44,993 bases of DNA from CAYPZL01 sp964415045 (lineage in GTDB: Bacteria > Planctomycetota > Phycisphaerae > Sedimentisphaerales > Anaerobacaceae). Both the position numbers and the translations under genes were made by a program. Numbering within the stretch: position 1 is the first letter of the stretch; every line of letters starts with the position of its first letter. The notes beneath the pieces were generated by a model that was given only the letters and a program-made list of their open reading frames with translations, did no database searches and was not told the DNA's origin. Positions 1 through 8,373 of the stretch are shown here, piece after piece. Location of the stretch: contig CAYPZL010000018.1 of the NCBI GenBank assembly GCA_964415045.1, positions 1 through 44,993 on the forward strand, in the 5' to 3' direction.

Positions 1-45
1 GCCCCTTTTAGGGGCCTTCCTCATACCACCGGCTATGCCGGTGGT
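1..45. repeat. Two adjacent palindromes, mobile-element-end-like
   Basis: Positions 1-15 form a 5-bp stem with a 5-nt loop (GCCCC/GGGGC). Positions 25-45 form a perfect 9-bp stem with a 3-nt loop (ACCACCGGC-TAT-GCCGGTGGT). The conserved coding similarity of the neighbouring AlbA-type gene stops exactly where the second palindrome begins. Tandem imperfect palindromes of this sort are typical of IS200/IS605 ends and REP/RAYT elements; that identity is inference, because no transposase is inside the window and the element continues past the left edge or was cut there. Confidence 0.5.
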
Positions 46-1144
46 CTTGATTACCGACGCCGAAACGCTGCACAAAGCCCAGATTCCGCATGACCTCCGC
101 GACATTTGGATTGCGGTAGTCGGTGACACCGGGCCGGCCGAAAGAGGCAACCGTGACTTGCCCGAAAGGACCGCCGGGGTTTTGGATCTCAATGCGATCC
201 GCAAACCACGTAATGCGCACGGGAGCGTTCGACATCGCATAGTCACGGTGCATAATGGCATTGCGAATGAGCTGCTGAAGGGCATCGAGTGGGTAGTCCG
301 GATGGCGTCGTTCGATCGAACCGGATCGAATATCCGTTGCCACATGAATATTCGCTTCAAGGATCTCATCAATGCGGCGTAGCAACTCTGAAAGAGGACC
401 ATGGATTTCCTTCTGATCCGCAATGGGATCAGCCAGGGTCGTACCGTCAATCCGCAGAAACTGAACATAGGCCCCAGGAATGAATGCGCAGGGATCTTTG
501 CCCAAGGCCAGCACACCTACAACCGTCGGGGCGGTTGTTTTCGAGTCAGAGAGGAATCGCAATGACGCCATTTGTTGTTGCGTGGTCCGCTCGTTGGCCT
601 CGATAACATCCCGTGCCACCGCCGTCGGCAGGTAGATTCGCTCGAACATGTCAAGATCGAGATCTCCAGTTGAAGCAGAAGGCACAGGCTGCAGGTCATA
701 AGGAAGATCCCGCGCACGCCTCTTTTCGTTGAGCCGGCTCTCTTCTTCGGCCGAAGCCGTCCCTCGACGAGGTCCCACACGAATCCAGATCCGGCCATTG
801 TAGCGAACCGGGGGAAAACGGGACGGTTCCACGACAACCGCCGCTACCTCGCACTCGCCGAGTACCTTGCTTTGCACGGACATGGTGGGAATCGGCAGGA
901 TGTTTCCATCCGACCGCATGTCCGCCAGGGTACGGAGAAGCTTGTCCGTGATGGGTAGATTCGCGCAGTCGCCGTTATCCTTGACACCGATGAAGACGAC
1001 GCCGGGCTTACCATGATTAGGCATGTCGTTGGCAAAAGCGCAAATCGCCTGCCGTATTTTGCCGGCGTCGGCAATCGATTCCTTGCGTTCGACACGATCA
1101 GATTCCTGATTGTTGAACAGAGCTTCCAGTTCTTCGTCCGTCAT
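8..1144 (-). CDS. Schlafen AlbA_2-type ATP-binding regulator, C-terminally truncated
   Basis: Member of the AlbA_2/COG2865 group, proteins with an N-terminal Schlafen AlbA-type nucleic-acid-binding domain and a C-terminal HATPase_c_4 domain, usually annotated as transcriptional regulators or RecG-related. Start taken at ATG 1144 (MTDEELEALF), because the upstream extension to 1228 looks non-coding. Residues about 12-140 carry the AlbA core (ESDRVERKE, then VVFIGVKDNG and IRVGPRRGTA). Residues about 290-370 carry the ATPase-type motif LIRNAIMHRDY, IEIQNPGG and DYRNPNVAEVMRNLG. The family normally continues after RFGVG with an alpha-helical region, but here the frame runs into palindromic DNA (QDHRHSRW) and stops at 8-10. 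The gene is probably an insertion-truncated copy; the N-terminal domain is intact. Target and function unknown. Confidence 0.75.
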   Translation of the reverse strand: MTDEELEALFNNQESDRVERKESIADAGKIRQAICAFANDMPNHGKPGVVFIGVKDNGDCANLPITDKLLRTLADMRSDGNILPIPTMSVQSKVLGECEVAAVVVEPSRFPPVRYNGRIWIRVGPRRGTASAEEESRLNEKRRARDLPYDLQPVPSASTGDLDLDMFERIYLPTAVARDVIEANERTTQQQMASLRFLSDSKTTAPTVVGVLALGKDPCAFIPGAYVQFLRIDGTTLADPIADQKEIHGPLSELLRRIDEILEANIHVATDIRSGSIERRHPDYPLDALQQLIRNAIMHRDYAMSNAPVRITWFADRIEIQNPGGPFGQVTVASFGRPGVTDYRNPNVAEVMRNLGFVQRFGVGNQDHRHSRWYEEGP

Positions 1145-1428
1145 TCTTCCAACTCTCCTCAGCCGACAAGCTGCCGCCACGTAGCACTTCACTATTTGTA
1201 CCGACGACCCCACTGAATCGTACCACAAAACTGTGATGGATCAAGCGGGAGTCTTCGCCGTACCCCAAACGGTTGTCTCTGCGACGATTCTCCCGGTCCG
1301 ACCCGGCCCCGACACGCTGGGTTTTGCGTTTGCCTCACAGGACGTGAGTTTGGGCTTGCTGGAATGGGTTGGAGGGGCTATAAGTCTACGTTTTTGTTGG
1401 CCGGGTTGGATGGGCGGTTTTTTTGCCC

Positions 1429-2127
1429 ATGCAGACTCGTTTGGAGAACTGTGCATTGACTTCGGATTGTAGAAAGATAGATCTTGTTATCACCGACGTC
1501 GGGGGGACGCTGGTGAAGACCGACGAGGCGATTATCGCCGCCGTGAGGCGGGCGGCGCACGAGTTGGGCTTGCCAGACGGGCATGAAGAACCCGTGTACG
1601 ACGTGTTCGGCACCAGCATCTGGGAGTACGTTCGCGCGTACCTGCCGGAGAGCTGCCGGGACCGGACGGATGAATGTCACGAGCGGTTCTGGGCGCTGTT
1701 CCCGCACGAGGTTCTGGGCCAGATCACACCGTTCGACGGCGTCGAGGATGCCCTGCGTGAGTTGAAGAGCCGCAGCGTTCGCCTGGCCGTGCTGAGCGGG
1801 CTGCGCATCGAATCCATCCACGAGATTCTCTCGACCCTGGCATTTGGCGACTGGGACGCGGTGCGCTCGTGCATGATGTATCCGACCGAGGCGGGCGACT
1901 CCCGCGCCGAAGGCATCCGGCGGCTGGTCGAGGAATTCGGCGTCGCTCCCGAACGGACCGTCTACATCGGCGACACCGATCACGACGTGCGCCAGGCCAA
2001 AAAGGCCGGCGTCGTCTCCGCCGTCGTCCAGACCGGCGGCCAGGCCGTCAAGCACCTCCATAAAATCCAGGCCGAGGCCCCGCAACACCTCCTGCAGGCC
2101 TGGCCCGCTCTTCGCGACCTGGTTTGA
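1429..2127 (+). CDS. HAD-superfamily hydrolase, phosphonatase-like
   Basis: Haloacid dehalogenase-fold hydrolase of about 232 residues, presumably a cytosolic phosphatase or phosphonatase-like enzyme. Motif I reads ITDVGGTLV, motif II VLSG near residue 124, and motif IV VYIGDTDHDVRQAKKAG near residues 180-196. In most phosphatases motif I is DxDGT; here the second aspartate, the usual general acid/base, is glycine, recalling the DxAGT form of phosphonoacetaldehyde hydrolases and their phosphonatase-like relatives. The cap segment (VFGTSIWEYVRA) lacks the Schiff-base lysine of true PhnX, so phosphonoacetaldehyde itself is not a safe substrate. Start at ATG 1429 is preferred over TTG 1423; no clear Shine-Dalgarno is visible. 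A strong terminator follows at 2199. Substrate unknown. Confidence 0.8.
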   Translation: MQTRLENCALTSDCRKIDLVITDVGGTLVKTDEAIIAAVRRAAHELGLPDGHEEPVYDVFGTSIWEYVRAYLPESCRDRTDECHERFWALFPHEVLGQITPFDGVEDALRELKSRSVRLAVLSGLRIESIHEILSTLAFGDWDAVRSCMMYPTEAGDSRAEGIRRLVEEFGVAPERTVYIGDTDHDVRQAKKAGVVSAVVQTGGQAVKHLHKIQAEAPQHLLQAWPALRDLV

Positions 2128-2198
2128 ACGGGCCGATCTGGTAGCGGACGGTTCGGTATTCGGGATCGGCGGTTCGGATGCGGAAGGGGGCAAAAGGG

Positions 2199-2239
2199 AA
2201 AACGGCGGAATCGCCGCAGAGCGGTAATTCCGCCGTTTT
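2199..2239. terminator. Bidirectional rho-independent terminator between convergent genes
   Basis: A perfect 13-bp inverted repeat, AAAACGGCGGAAT at 2199-2211 and ATTCCGCCGTTTT at 2227-2239, with a 15-nt loop. Because the arms end in A4 and T4, the hairpin is followed by a short U-run in both directions. It lies between the stops of the HAD gene (2127, plus) and the DUF11 gene (2288, minus), so it can end both transcripts. Confidence 0.85.
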
Positions 2240-2287
2240 GACTTCTTCTGTTTGCGTCAAATCCGGCTGACTGTCGCGCCGCCTGGA

Positions 2288-5224
2288 TCAGGGCGTGCCA
2301 AAGCGTAGCACGATGATGGAGCCTTTGCCGACGAAGAGGCCTCCGTTGACGAACATGCCGGAAACCTCGATATCGAATTCGCCATAGCCGTGCGTGGCGG
2401 ACAGGAACCGGTCCTTGTCAAAGTAGGCTACGACCTTTCCTTGCTCGCTCGTGCCGTACACCTGATGGCTGAACGACATGATTTCATCGGGGCGATCCGG
2501 CACCGTCAGGATCAACGGGCCGTCGACGATACTCTCTTTGCCGATGCCCTCGGGCAGATACAGAATCGTCATCAGGCACGTCGGATTGGGAAGTTCCGTT
2601 CGATACAGCATCGACGGCCTGACGAACATCTGCGCTTCCACGAAATCCCCGGGCCCACCACCGCCGTCGGTGACGACCTCGACTTGCCTGGTGATCGCGT
2701 CCTGCACCTGTTTGCCCTGAATGCTGGCGCGGTTGGTGATCACGACGTCCGACCCCACCCGCTCGTCGATACGGACGACCAGTTCCAGGCACACGCTGGC
2801 CTTCGGCGCCAGCGAGCCGTAGAACCACGTGTACGTATGCGTCTTCGTGTCGTAGGCTCCAAACAACTGGTCGCCGTCGGCAGTGACGAAGCTGACCTGC
2901 TCGGGCAGCGTGTCCGTAATCGACAGATGCGTCAGCGTTTCGTCCGAGACGTTCTCAAAGCAGAGTGCATAGGTAACGTCGGTGCCCGGTTCCACAACAA
3001 ACTGGCCCTTCTGGTTGGGGCCATCGACGGCACCGTCGGCGACGGTCTTGCTGAACCGCAGCACACCGTCGCCCTCACCTACGGTCACGTCGGCTGCGGC
3101 GGTCGTCAAAGGCGTCTCGTCGCTGTCGATCACCGCCTGATCCAGGACCACGCTGCCGGGAATCGCAGCCTCGCTGAGCTGCACGACTATCTCGACGCAA
3201 TCGGTGGCTCCGGGCGAGAGCCAGGGATACGTCCAGGTGTACGTGTGGCTGGCCCGGTCGTACTCGCCAAACGAGCCGTCGCCGTCAGCGCTGACGAAGG
3301 TTACTTCGTCCGGCAGACGATCCACGATGGTCACATTGTGCACGGTGTGCTCGTTGGCCAGGTTGTCGAAGCAGATCCGATAGACGTATTCCTGTCCCGG
3401 CTCAACGAATTCAAGTACCTCTCCATCGCCTTGACCGGCGACGGCGCTCTTGCTCAGTCCCAGAGCATTGTACCCGACGATCACGTCGGCGCCGGCACTC
3501 TTGGAGGCTGCGTCCACGCTGTCGACAACGGCGCGGTTGGTAACGGTCGTTCCGGGGGGAATATTCTTGCTCAGTTGTACGACCAGCTCGACGCATTCAG
3601 TCTCTCCGGGCATCAACCAGGGATAGGCCCAGGTATAGGTATGGGTGAACGGATCGTACCCTCCGAAGACGCCGTCGCCATCGGCGCTGACGTAAATCGC
3701 TTCGTCCGGCAGCTCATCCGTTACGAGCACCTGGTCGATTTCATTGGCGAAGTCGTTGTTGCTGAAACAGATCAAGTACGTGACCTGGTCGCCCGGGTTG
3801 GCATGTGGCGTTCCGACGCCGACCTCGACGGCGCCGACCCGGATCGCGGTCTTGCTGATGCTCAACACGTTCTCCACGCCCTCGGCGGCCAAGGCCTCGG
3901 CGCCGACCGTCGTGGGAGGCACTGTGCTCGTGCTGATGGTCGCCCTGTTCGTAAAGACCGTGCCGGGGGCGGTATCGGGATTGAGATAGACGGTCAGATT
4001 CAAGCAGGTCCTGCCGCCCGGCGCGAGGGGGGGATTCTCCCAGACGTAGATGTGCCGGTCCGGATCGTAACGGCCGAACGCATTGTCGCCGTCGGCCCGC
4101 ACGAACGTGACCTCCTGCGGCAGCGTGTCCAGGAGGGTGACCTCCGTCAGATCGTTCCCGTTGGGGCTGAAACAGACCGAATACGTGAATTCCTGTCCCG
4201 CGTTGATCACGGGAAGTCCGTTGTCGGAGAACTCCATTTCGGGGGTCTGCACGATCTCCTTGGCCAGGCTCAGCGGGTTGTAGCTGGTGTGTCCTCCGGG
4301 AATGGCCAGGCCCGTCGGGTTCCCGATGTCCTCTATGGTCTGAACCAGCTCCAGCGCTTCATTGAAGACCAGCAAGTCGTCCCCGCCCGGGTCGTTGTCG
4401 ACGCCCGTAGTGACGTAAATGAAACCGGTCAAGGCGTTCACTCCCAGCCCCATCACACCGGCTGCCGGGTCGACCTGGACCTTCTTCTCCTCGCCGGTGT
4501 TGAGATTGTACTGTGTCAGGTAATAGTTCCTGACGTACCCGCCGCCGGTGTAGAGATAGCCGCGTGTCGCGTCGACCGCCACGCTGAGCGCCATACTGCT
4601 CAGGGAGATCGTATCGACGAGCGACCAGTCCGAGGTGTCGTACACTGTGACTTGCTTGGCGAGGTTGCCCACGTACAACCGGTCGGTGACTTCGTCCAGT
4701 GCGATGCCATACGCTTCGGCGCCTTCCAGGACGAACGGCGAGCCGTCGACCTTCCGAAGCTGGGCGGCAACCGGATCCCAGGTGTAGCAGTACAGATTCC
4801 CGGTTCGGCGGTCTACTGCATAGAGAAGGTCCTTTTCGTGGTCATACACGATGCCGGCGAGATTGGTGGCCCCCAAGGCCGAGACTTCCCCCACCTCTGT
4901 CATCGTCGTCGCATCCAGCACCTGGATACTATTGCCCCTTTCAAAAGTAATGAAGAGGGAGTCGGAGTCCGAATCGACCGCCAGTCCGACGAGGCCGGAA
5001 GCCTGATAGCGCACGTCGTATGCCGTCTGAAACGTCAGTTGGCCGTCCGCTCCGATGTCGTAGGCGTGCACCGGCACGGTCTGGCGGTCGTTGACGATTT
5101 CCGTGATGACGTACAGCGACTTGGCCTTTCCGATCTGGGGCGCCGCGCCGAGCAAAACCACGGCCGTCAGCGCCAAGACGAACAAATGGCTGCCTTGCCT
5201 GATCATTCTGTTCTGCTTTCTCAT
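2288..5224 (-). CDS. Exported beta-propeller protein with four DUF11 repeats
   Basis: Large secreted or surface protein of about 978 residues, starting at ATG 5224 (MRKQNRM); an in-frame ATG at 5239 is an alternative. A signal peptide is clear (basic start, then LFVLALTAVVLLGAAPQIG). Residues about 33-310 have repeated short strands such as GIVYDHEKDLLYAVDR and VTDRLYVGN, typical of a YncE/NHL-like beta-propeller. Four DUF11 repeats follow at about 314-449, 450-583, 584-717 and 718-855, each about 134 residues. Each carries an early Cys-Phe (e.g. YSVCF), a centre like ADGDxxFGxYD, and a Cys before a valine-rich strand (CVELVV), so one disulfide per repeat is plausible. The last 115 residues are a separate beta-rich domain ending in VLRFGTP. 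No dockerin, PEP-CTERM or LPXTG signal is visible. Likely adhesin or envelope structural protein; function not established. Transcribed from the promoter at 5374-5402. Confidence 0.85.
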   Translation of the reverse strand: MRKQNRMIRQGSHLFVLALTAVVLLGAAPQIGKAKSLYVITEIVNDRQTVPVHAYDIGADGQLTFQTAYDVRYQASGLVGLAVDSDSDSLFITFERGNSIQVLDATTMTEVGEVSALGATNLAGIVYDHEKDLLYAVDRRTGNLYCYTWDPVAAQLRKVDGSPFVLEGAEAYGIALDEVTDRLYVGNLAKQVTVYDTSDWSLVDTISLSSMALSVAVDATRGYLYTGGGYVRNYYLTQYNLNTGEEKKVQVDPAAGVMGLGVNALTGFIYVTTGVDNDPGGDDLLVFNEALELVQTIEDIGNPTGLAIPGGHTSYNPLSLAKEIVQTPEMEFSDNGLPVINAGQEFTYSVCFSPNGNDLTEVTLLDTLPQEVTFVRADGDNAFGRYDPDRHIYVWENPPLAPGGRTCLNLTVYLNPDTAPGTVFTNRATISTSTVPPTTVGAEALAAEGVENVLSISKTAIRVGAVEVGVGTPHANPGDQVTYLICFSNNDFANEIDQVLVTDELPDEAIYVSADGDGVFGGYDPFTHTYTWAYPWLMPGETECVELVVQLSKNIPPGTTVTNRAVVDSVDAASKSAGADVIVGYNALGLSKSAVAGQGDGEVLEFVEPGQEYVYRICFDNLANEHTVHNVTIVDRLPDEVTFVSADGDGSFGEYDRASHTYTWTYPWLSPGATDCVEIVVQLSEAAIPGSVVLDQAVIDSDETPLTTAAADVTVGEGDGVLRFSKTVADGAVDGPNQKGQFVVEPGTDVTYALCFENVSDETLTHLSITDTLPEQVSFVTADGDQLFGAYDTKTHTYTWFYGSLAPKASVCLELVVRIDERVGSDVVITNRASIQGKQVQDAITRQVEVVTDGGGGPGDFVEAQMFVRPSMLYRTELPNPTCLMTILYLPEGIGKESIVDGPLILTVPDRPDEIMSFSHQVYGTSEQGKVVAYFDKDRFLSATHGYGEFDIEVSGMFVNGGLFVGKGSIIVLRFGTP

Positions 5225-5373
5225 TTTCGACCCACCCATATCTATGGTTTTAGCATTGGTGCGGCCAACGCGCACGATTCGCGCCGTGCCGCGATGAGCA
5301 CAGGTCTATGGAGGGAACGCGTGCAGTAATCAGCGGGAGTCTTTTCATCACACCCTCCATGACTAACTTGCCT

Positions 5374-5402
5374 ATTTTACCACTTCCTGGCGCCTCTGTC
5401 AA
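5374..5402 (-). promoter_or_regulatory. Sigma-70-type promoter for the DUF11 gene
   Basis: Read on the minus strand: TTGACA (5402-5397), a 17-bp spacer, then TAAAAT (5379-5374). Both hexamers are near consensus and the spacing is optimal. Predicted transcription start is about 5367, giving a leader of about 140 nt before ATG 5224. Confidence 0.75.
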
Positions 5403-5609
5403 CGACAATGCGGGCCATGGTGTGTTTAAGTGCTTTTAATAAAAGCATTTACAGATATATTGGGGGTTCCTGGAATTTCGTGGTCGGCGGGGCTTCTGGA
5501 GCCGAATTGAGGCCGAAAGTCCCGCGGAGGGGCGTTTTGCGAGATGGGACGGGAGACGCCGGCGTGAATGTCTCCTTGCTGCGTGACGTGCCGTCTGCGC
5601 GGTCTCGAT
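5403..5609. other. Intergenic stretch with a weak AT-rich hairpin
   Basis: Lies between the DUF11 promoter and the stop of the upstream minus-strand gene. The only structure seen is a 10-bp imperfect stem at 5428-5450 (AGTGCTTTT/AAAAGCATT, one G-T pair, 3-nt loop), an AT-rich hairpin about 160 nt beyond the stop at 5610, which might end that transcript. The rest holds no gene that I can support. Confidence 0.35.
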
Positions 5610-7187
5610 CTATTCGATGTGTCCGTACGAGGCGGAGAATCTCGCCCGTTCGTCAGTCCGGAGCATCGAGCGATTGTCGGCGAACCTCCGGCCCGGGGAG
5701 ATCGCGACTGTACCGCAGGGCGTCTCGCAAGGCGCTGAGCCGTCGAGAAGCTGCGGCGCCTCGAGCAGGGCGTTCCAGTGGGCTCGATACGGTTCGCAGG
5801 CGGGGCTGTCACACATCCGTTCGCTGGTGTCGCGCTCTTGGCAAGCCGTCGAGATGCCGCCGTCTGCGTCCAGGCGGGCAGGCCGCGGGGAGCTTGGGGT
5901 GCGTCTGCCCGTTGCGCCCGTCAGGATTTGCGCGTATTGGCCCCAACAGTCCATCATCCCGTTTGAAATACTGTCCCGATCGGCGCTGAAAGTGGCTTCG
6001 AGCCACGCCTGCCGCCACGCAGTCCGGCCGCGCAGGTCCATAACCACGGTGTTGTCGGCGCCAATGTCCATCCATTCGATGCTCAGGACGGTGCCGTCGT
6101 TCATGGCGAGCCAGCCGCCGTTGGCGTCGCACAGATCGTACCGCCACAGGGCCTCGACGGGTTTTGCCGCCGTCGGGCTCCGCAGAGACCGGCGCCAAGC
6201 CCGAAGCCGCGTCTGAACCGGCTCCATCTGCGCCCGTGCCTCCCGACCCAAGTAGAGCAGCTCGTCCTTTTGTGAATCGGTGCCGGGAGGGAGATTCTCA
6301 GAAAGCATGTGGTCGATTGCGTCCAGGAAGCATGTGATGGCGTCGGCGAGATGCCCGGCGGCCGGGGCCGAAATCGCTGTTGCGTCGTTTTGGTCACAAG
6401 GCTCGGGCACTTCGGCCATAGGACGAGAAGAGTCCGGACGGAGGGCATCGTGCAGACAATCATCTACAACGCGCAGGAGATCGATTTCGGTTACGGCCTC
6501 CGCTGTCTCGGCGCCGGGGAAGCTCTCGACGAGACAACCATCCCGCCGCGTCGTTTCCGGATTGACGTCGAGACGCCGGGCGGCTTGCCCTCGAAGCTCC
6601 GCCTGGCAGGCCGACAGCAGCCCCTTGAGGATCAGGACCTCTCCGTAATCGACCTCCACCGCCCCGGCCAATCCGGTCTCCTCCGGCGCGAAAGAGATGG
6701 TAAATGGTGAGGGCGCGTTCGCGATCGAATCCAACTCGGCGACGATGGCGCTGAGCTCCGTCAGCACGGAATCAAGCCGGGACGGTACATCTGCGCCGGG
6801 CGAGGACGCGGTATGATCTTCGTGGCCGCCGGGAGATAACACGGCCTTGAAATCGACGAGCGTGCTCTGTGCCAGGCTGATTCCGAACTCCTCAGCCAGC
6901 GCGATAAAGCGATCCGCCGAGACAATGTCGGGGTAGTCGTGGAAGAGCACGACCGCTCGGGTCAAGGCGTGCAGGAAAACAAGCTCGCGGTCGTCAGTGT
7001 CGTCCGGCCGATTCTCGTTCTCCAGCGCCGCGTCGAAGATCTGATACGCCTGTGCGAAACCGGCGGCGCCGCCCTCGAACATCCTGGCCCGACCTGCCGT
7101 GACGTCATCATCATCAGCGGCAACGGGGACCGCGAGCGTCAACGTCAGGCATACCAGCGCAATCCATACAGAGATCCGTGCGATCAT
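5610..7187 (-). CDS. Exported protein of unknown function
   Basis: A 525-residue protein with a clear Sec signal peptide (VWIALVCLTLTLAVPVAADD, cleavage near residue 24). I do not recognise the family. Residues about 25-130 are helix-rich and look like a TPR-type or helical-hairpin region (FAQAYQIFDAAL, LHALTRAVVLFHDYPDI); the middle is acidic and low in aromatic residues; the C-terminal third contains several cysteines (e.g. DLCDANG, GMMDCWGQY, CETPCG), suggesting an oxidised extracytoplasmic domain. It begins 19 nt after the stop of the LptC-like gene on the same strand, so the two are probably one transcription unit and may act together in the envelope. Confidence 0.6.
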   Translation of the reverse strand: MIARISVWIALVCLTLTLAVPVAADDDDVTAGRARMFEGGAAGFAQAYQIFDAALENENRPDDTDDRELVFLHALTRAVVLFHDYPDIVSADRFIALAEEFGISLAQSTLVDFKAVLSPGGHEDHTASSPGADVPSRLDSVLTELSAIVAELDSIANAPSPFTISFAPEETGLAGAVEVDYGEVLILKGLLSACQAELRGQAARRLDVNPETTRRDGCLVESFPGAETAEAVTEIDLLRVVDDCLHDALRPDSSRPMAEVPEPCDQNDATAISAPAAGHLADAITCFLDAIDHMLSENLPPGTDSQKDELLYLGREARAQMEPVQTRLRAWRRSLRSPTAAKPVEALWRYDLCDANGGWLAMNDGTVLSIEWMDIGADNTVVMDLRGRTAWRQAWLEATFSADRDSISNGMMDCWGQYAQILTGATGRRTPSSPRPARLDADGGISTACQERDTSERMCDSPACEPYRAHWNALLEAPQLLDGSAPCETPCGTVAISPGRRFADNRSMLRTDERARFSASYGHIE

Positions 7188-7206
7188 TTTGATTTCCTTC
7201 TCGATG

Positions 7207-8022
7207 TCACGATGTCGTGCCGACGACGTTCAAGGCGGTATCGAAACAAACGCCCACACCGAATTCCCTGTCTCCGTCTCTGGTCAGGATGTAGCGCCTA
7301 TTTGTGATGATGCGGTCGTTTCGCACATCCAGCTCGATGCAGTTGCTTTCGAGAGTGCTCCCATGGACCGTCACCGTTACGTGGCCGCGTAGAATGATGT
7401 AGGGCGATCCGGTGAACAAGCGTGCGTCCCGGCACCGAGCCCGAAAGACGGTCACGCCGCCGCGCTGAATCTCCCAGGTCAGACCGCGGATTCGCACCTC
7501 CGTGGTGTCGGCCAGATCGACGGAGATCGATGCGTCCCCCTCGGGGTCCTGGAGATCGTGAAAAAGGCCCAGTCCGTCGCCGCCGATGCCGTTGTCCCGT
7601 TGCGGGGCGAAGAGGCTGCAGAACTCTCCCAGGGCAGGGGCTGCGCCGGCGCCCGCATCGGGCGTCGCAGACGCCGAGAACGTGACGCGGAGATTGTCTA
7701 TCTGCACGACCTTGTGGGCGGCCGTTCGGAAAAGACCGAGGCTCCCGTCCTCGACGTGGAGATTGTCGAATTCGACCCGGTAGGGCGATCGACCGGCCTC
7801 GGCGGACGTGCGGCACGCAAGAAAGGCCCCGGTGCCGTTCTCACTGAAGGCGGACAAATGCGAAGAAAGTGAGGGATTGGGAGCAAGTTTTGCCGGCGAC
7901 GTCCCATAAGTGACGAGAATCGCCGCACCGCTGAGCCAGAAAGCGAGGAGAAAAAGCAGGTTACGCTTGCTGAAAAGGTCCGAGAATGTTCCTTCAAAAC
8001 AGCCATTCCAGTCCATGGACAT
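7207..8022 (-). CDS. LptC/OstA-like membrane-anchored envelope protein
   Basis: About 271 residues, starting at ATG 8022 with the purine-rich GGAAGGA just upstream. One membrane segment at residues about 20-39 (LLFLLAFWLSGAAILVTYG) would leave the rest in the periplasm. The C-terminal half has the beta-jellyroll pattern of LptC/OstA proteins: a strand with LRGHVTVTVHGSTLESN, then IELDVRNDRIITN and a final GVGVCFDTAL, close in spacing to the LptC consensus (G-V-V, G-T-L, D-x-x-N-x-x-I-x-T). LptC links the inner-membrane LPS exporter to LptA. No other lpt genes are beside it, and the central region (VRIRGLTWEIQRGGV) is poorly matched, so a paralogue with another role is possible. Cotranscribed with the exported protein downstream. 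Confidence 0.6.
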   Translation of the reverse strand: MSMDWNGCFEGTFSDLFSKRNLLFLLAFWLSGAAILVTYGTSPAKLAPNPSLSSHLSAFSENGTGAFLACRTSAEAGRSPYRVEFDNLHVEDGSLGLFRTAAHKVVQIDNLRVTFSASATPDAGAGAAPALGEFCSLFAPQRDNGIGGDGLGLFHDLQDPEGDASISVDLADTTEVRIRGLTWEIQRGGVTVFRARCRDARLFTGSPYIILRGHVTVTVHGSTLESNCIELDVRNDRIITNRRYILTRDGDREFGVGVCFDTALNVVGTTS

Positions 8023-8373
8023 CGTTCCTTCCATCGCAGCCGCCGTCCGGAGCGGCCATTTCGTTCTGCCGGTACGGGCCCAACCGTCCCGGCCGGCCGT
8101 TCTTAGCCAAACCTGTATCGGCATGCCGGGAGCCTCGGTGAAGCTCTTTTCCCGAGGCGGGCAATCCCATAATCGGTGTGCACCGGTCTGTACCGCCTTG
8201 ACGGGGGAGCGGGGCCGGTCTATCCTGGACTCATGCAGAAACTGTCCTGCATGGTTCTTTGGAATCCTCAGGCCGACCTTGTCGTGAGGGAGTCTCCAGA
8301 GGCGGCGGAAAGGGCAGGTATTCAAGGCAGAGATCATTCCTGCATATCCGGATCTTAGGAAGGGGTATCGAAC
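8023..8373. other. Divergent intergenic region
   Basis: Separates the minus-strand LptC-like gene from the plus-strand HEAT gene and must hold promoters for both. I find no near-consensus sigma-70 pair and no supported small gene. The 3' end contains the HEAT gene's Shine-Dalgarno (AGGAAGGGG). Confidence 0.4.

Noticed and set aside
2390..5329. A 979-codon open frame on the plus strand opposite the DUF11 gene
   Set aside because: Low-complexity Arg/Asp/Val-rich translation without motifs; the minus strand has signal peptide, repeats and promoter.
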